NCBI RefSeq assembly: GCF_001444505.1
Contig: NZ_LNDJ01000063.1
Coordinates: 23,007 to 87,006, forward strand
Length of the DNA stretch: 64,000 nt
Source of the DNA: Psychrobacter piscatorii
GTDB taxonomy: Bacteria > Pseudomonadota > Gammaproteobacteria > Pseudomonadales > Moraxellaceae
Direction of reading: 5' to 3'
The notes beneath the pieces were generated by a model, which was given only the letters and a program-made list of their open reading frames with translations, was not told the origin of the DNA and did not search any database. Shown here piece after piece: positions 63,269 through 64,000 of this stretch. Both the position numbers and the translations under genes were made by a program. Within the stretch, counting starts at the first letter, position 1. The number at the start of each line of letters is the position of its first letter.

Positions 63269-64000
63269 ATGATTCACTTCATCGACGATCATAAGAATAA
63301 TTATGGGGTCGAGCTGATCTGTAGAGTATTACCGATTGCCCCGTCAACTTATTATCGTGCTCAAGACTTAAGCGACAACCCACACAAGCGTTCACTGCGC
63401 AGTCAGCATGACGACTATTATCTCAGCGAGATTAAACGTATTTGGCAGGACAGCAAATGCCGTTACGGTGCGCGTAAAGTATGGCAGCAGATGAAAGCTG
63501 ACGGGTTAAAGGTTGCTCGGTGTACCGTAGAGCGATTAATGAAGCAGTATGGCCTACAAGGCGTCTGGCGTGGCAAAGGCAAGATTACCACCAACAGCCG
63601 TGACGACCAAAAGCGCGCTGATGACTTAGTCAATCGTAACTTTAGCGCTTATCGTCCTAACCAGCTGTGGGTGGCAGACTTTACCTATATCAAGACGATA
63701 AGCGGCTGGGTTTACACCGCTTTTATTATTGATGTGTTTGCTCGCGCTATTGTTGGCTGGAAAGTTTCTAATCGCATGAATACCGATATGGTAATGGCAG
63801 CGCTTAATCAAGCCATTGCAGACAGGAACAACCCCAAAGATGTGATTCATCACAGTGATCGCGGGGTTCAGTACTTATCCATTCGTTATACTGATAAGAT
63901 GAAGGACTCTAGCATCATTGCCTCGGTCGGCACGACTGGTGATTCATACGATAACGCACTGGCTGAAACGGTTAACGGGCTTTATAAGTCTGAGGTGATT
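63269..64000 (+). CDS. IS3-family transposase OrfB (partial at right edge)
   Basis: The frame starts at an ATG at 63269 (or, after frameshift, about 11 codons earlier) and is open for 244 codons to the window edge. It has a HTH_21 segment (YGARKVWQQMKADGLKV) and the rve integrase core with the DDE catalytic residues: D in WVADFTYI, D in HHSDRGVQY, and E in DNALAE exactly 36 residues later (D-35-E). It is the catalytic part of the OrfAB fusion. The C-terminus is beyond the window. Confidence 0.95.
   Translation, partial: MIHFIDDHKNNYGVELICRVLPIAPSTYYRAQDLSDNPHKRSLRSQHDDYYLSEIKRIWQDSKCRYGARKVWQQMKADGLKVARCTVERLMKQYGLQGVWRGKGKITTNSRDDQKRADDLVNRNFSAYRPNQLWVADFTYIKTISGWVYTAFIIDVFARAIVGWKVSNRMNTDMVMAALNQAIADRNNPKDVIHHSDRGVQYLSIRYTDKMKDSSIIASVGTTGDSYDNALAETVNGLYKSEVI

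Larger units (their letters stand above)
62902..64000 (+). mobile_element. IS3-family insertion sequence (partial, runs off right edge)
   Basis: The left end starts TGAACCGCCCCGG, typical of IS3-family terminal repeats. Two overlapping reading frames follow: orfA (0 frame) and orfB (-1 frame), joined by a slippery site. The right end, its repeat and the target duplication lie outside the window. Confidence 0.9.

Noticed and set aside
63626..63853. Minus-strand frame inside the IS element
   Set aside because: It overlaps the catalytic core of OrfB, whose DDE motif is intact on the plus strand.
1..64000. tRNA and rRNA genes, and the 4.5S RNA gene near ffh
   Set aside because: No T-arm (GGTTCGANTCC) with a matching acceptor stem, and no rRNA-like stretch, was recognised in the gaps on reading; a tRNAscan/Infernal run would settle it.

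Overview
The window looks like chromosomal DNA of a gammaproteobacterium of the family Moraxellaceae, most likely Psychrobacter. The grounds are the family-level look of the proteins (SpoT with a decayed synthetase domain, RecX with a long extension, paired SdhE/YgfX, YpjD next to ffh), the moderate base composition, and gene pairs shared with Acinetobacter and other gammaproteobacteria. This placement is an inference from memory of protein families, not from a search. Almost all of the window is ordinary housekeeping chromosome. Only the last ~1.6 kb is clearly accessory.

Layout. 1-5.3 kb: the end of a DOMON-like gene, then yhbY diverging from rlmE-ftsH-folP, a conserved RNA/protein-quality/folate block; ftsH carries its own heat-shock (sigma-32) type promoter. 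5.4-8.9 kb: sdhE, its partner ygfX, a YidB-like protein and a DASS-family anion transporter. 8.9-13 kb: recA-recX on the minus strand, a 1 kb AT-rich gap with a cluster of DnaA boxes, and trmB. 13-18.6 kb: a DUF2628/pilin-like membrane protein, a Kef-type antiporter and a zinc-type CDF exporter. 18.7-25.3 kb: the minus-strand series gmk, rpoZ, spoT, ridA, priA. 25.7-36.4 kb: ispH, a thioesterase, htpG (with a clear sigma-32 promoter), a membrane C13-type peptidase, S-formylglutathione hydrolase, rpe, small membrane proteins and rpmBG. 36.9-48 kb: a large Ig-like lipoprotein, purU, ypjD, ffh, tsaB, uppP, rsmJ, ubiA and a DUF4112 protein. 48-62.4 kb: two lipoproteins, yjbQ, mnmC, yciI, yciB, rnm, a diguanylate cyclase, truD, a Rieske-FAD reductase, a GNAT enzyme, a split ThrE exporter and a DUF503 protein. 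62.4-64 kb: a gene resembling dual OB-fold proteins, cut off by an IS3-family element that runs off the right edge.

How the genes fit together. Several sets act in translation and RNA quality (yhbY, rlmE, trmB, rsmJ, mnmC, truD, tsaB, rpmB, rpmG, rnm). Others act in proteostasis (ftsH, htpG, both with heat-shock promoter signatures, and ffh for membrane targeting), DNA repair and replication restart (recA, recX, priA), the stringent response (spoT beside rpoZ and gmk), and one-carbon/folate metabolism (folP, purU, fghA).

No obvious multi-gene defence or novel biosynthetic system is present. The least explained items are the DnaA-box cluster beside recA, the 10-bp inverted repeat upstream of recA, the DUF2628/pilin fusion, the membrane-anchored C13 peptidase, and the IS-truncated OB-fold gene at the right edge. 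No tRNA, rRNA or CRISPR array was recognised.
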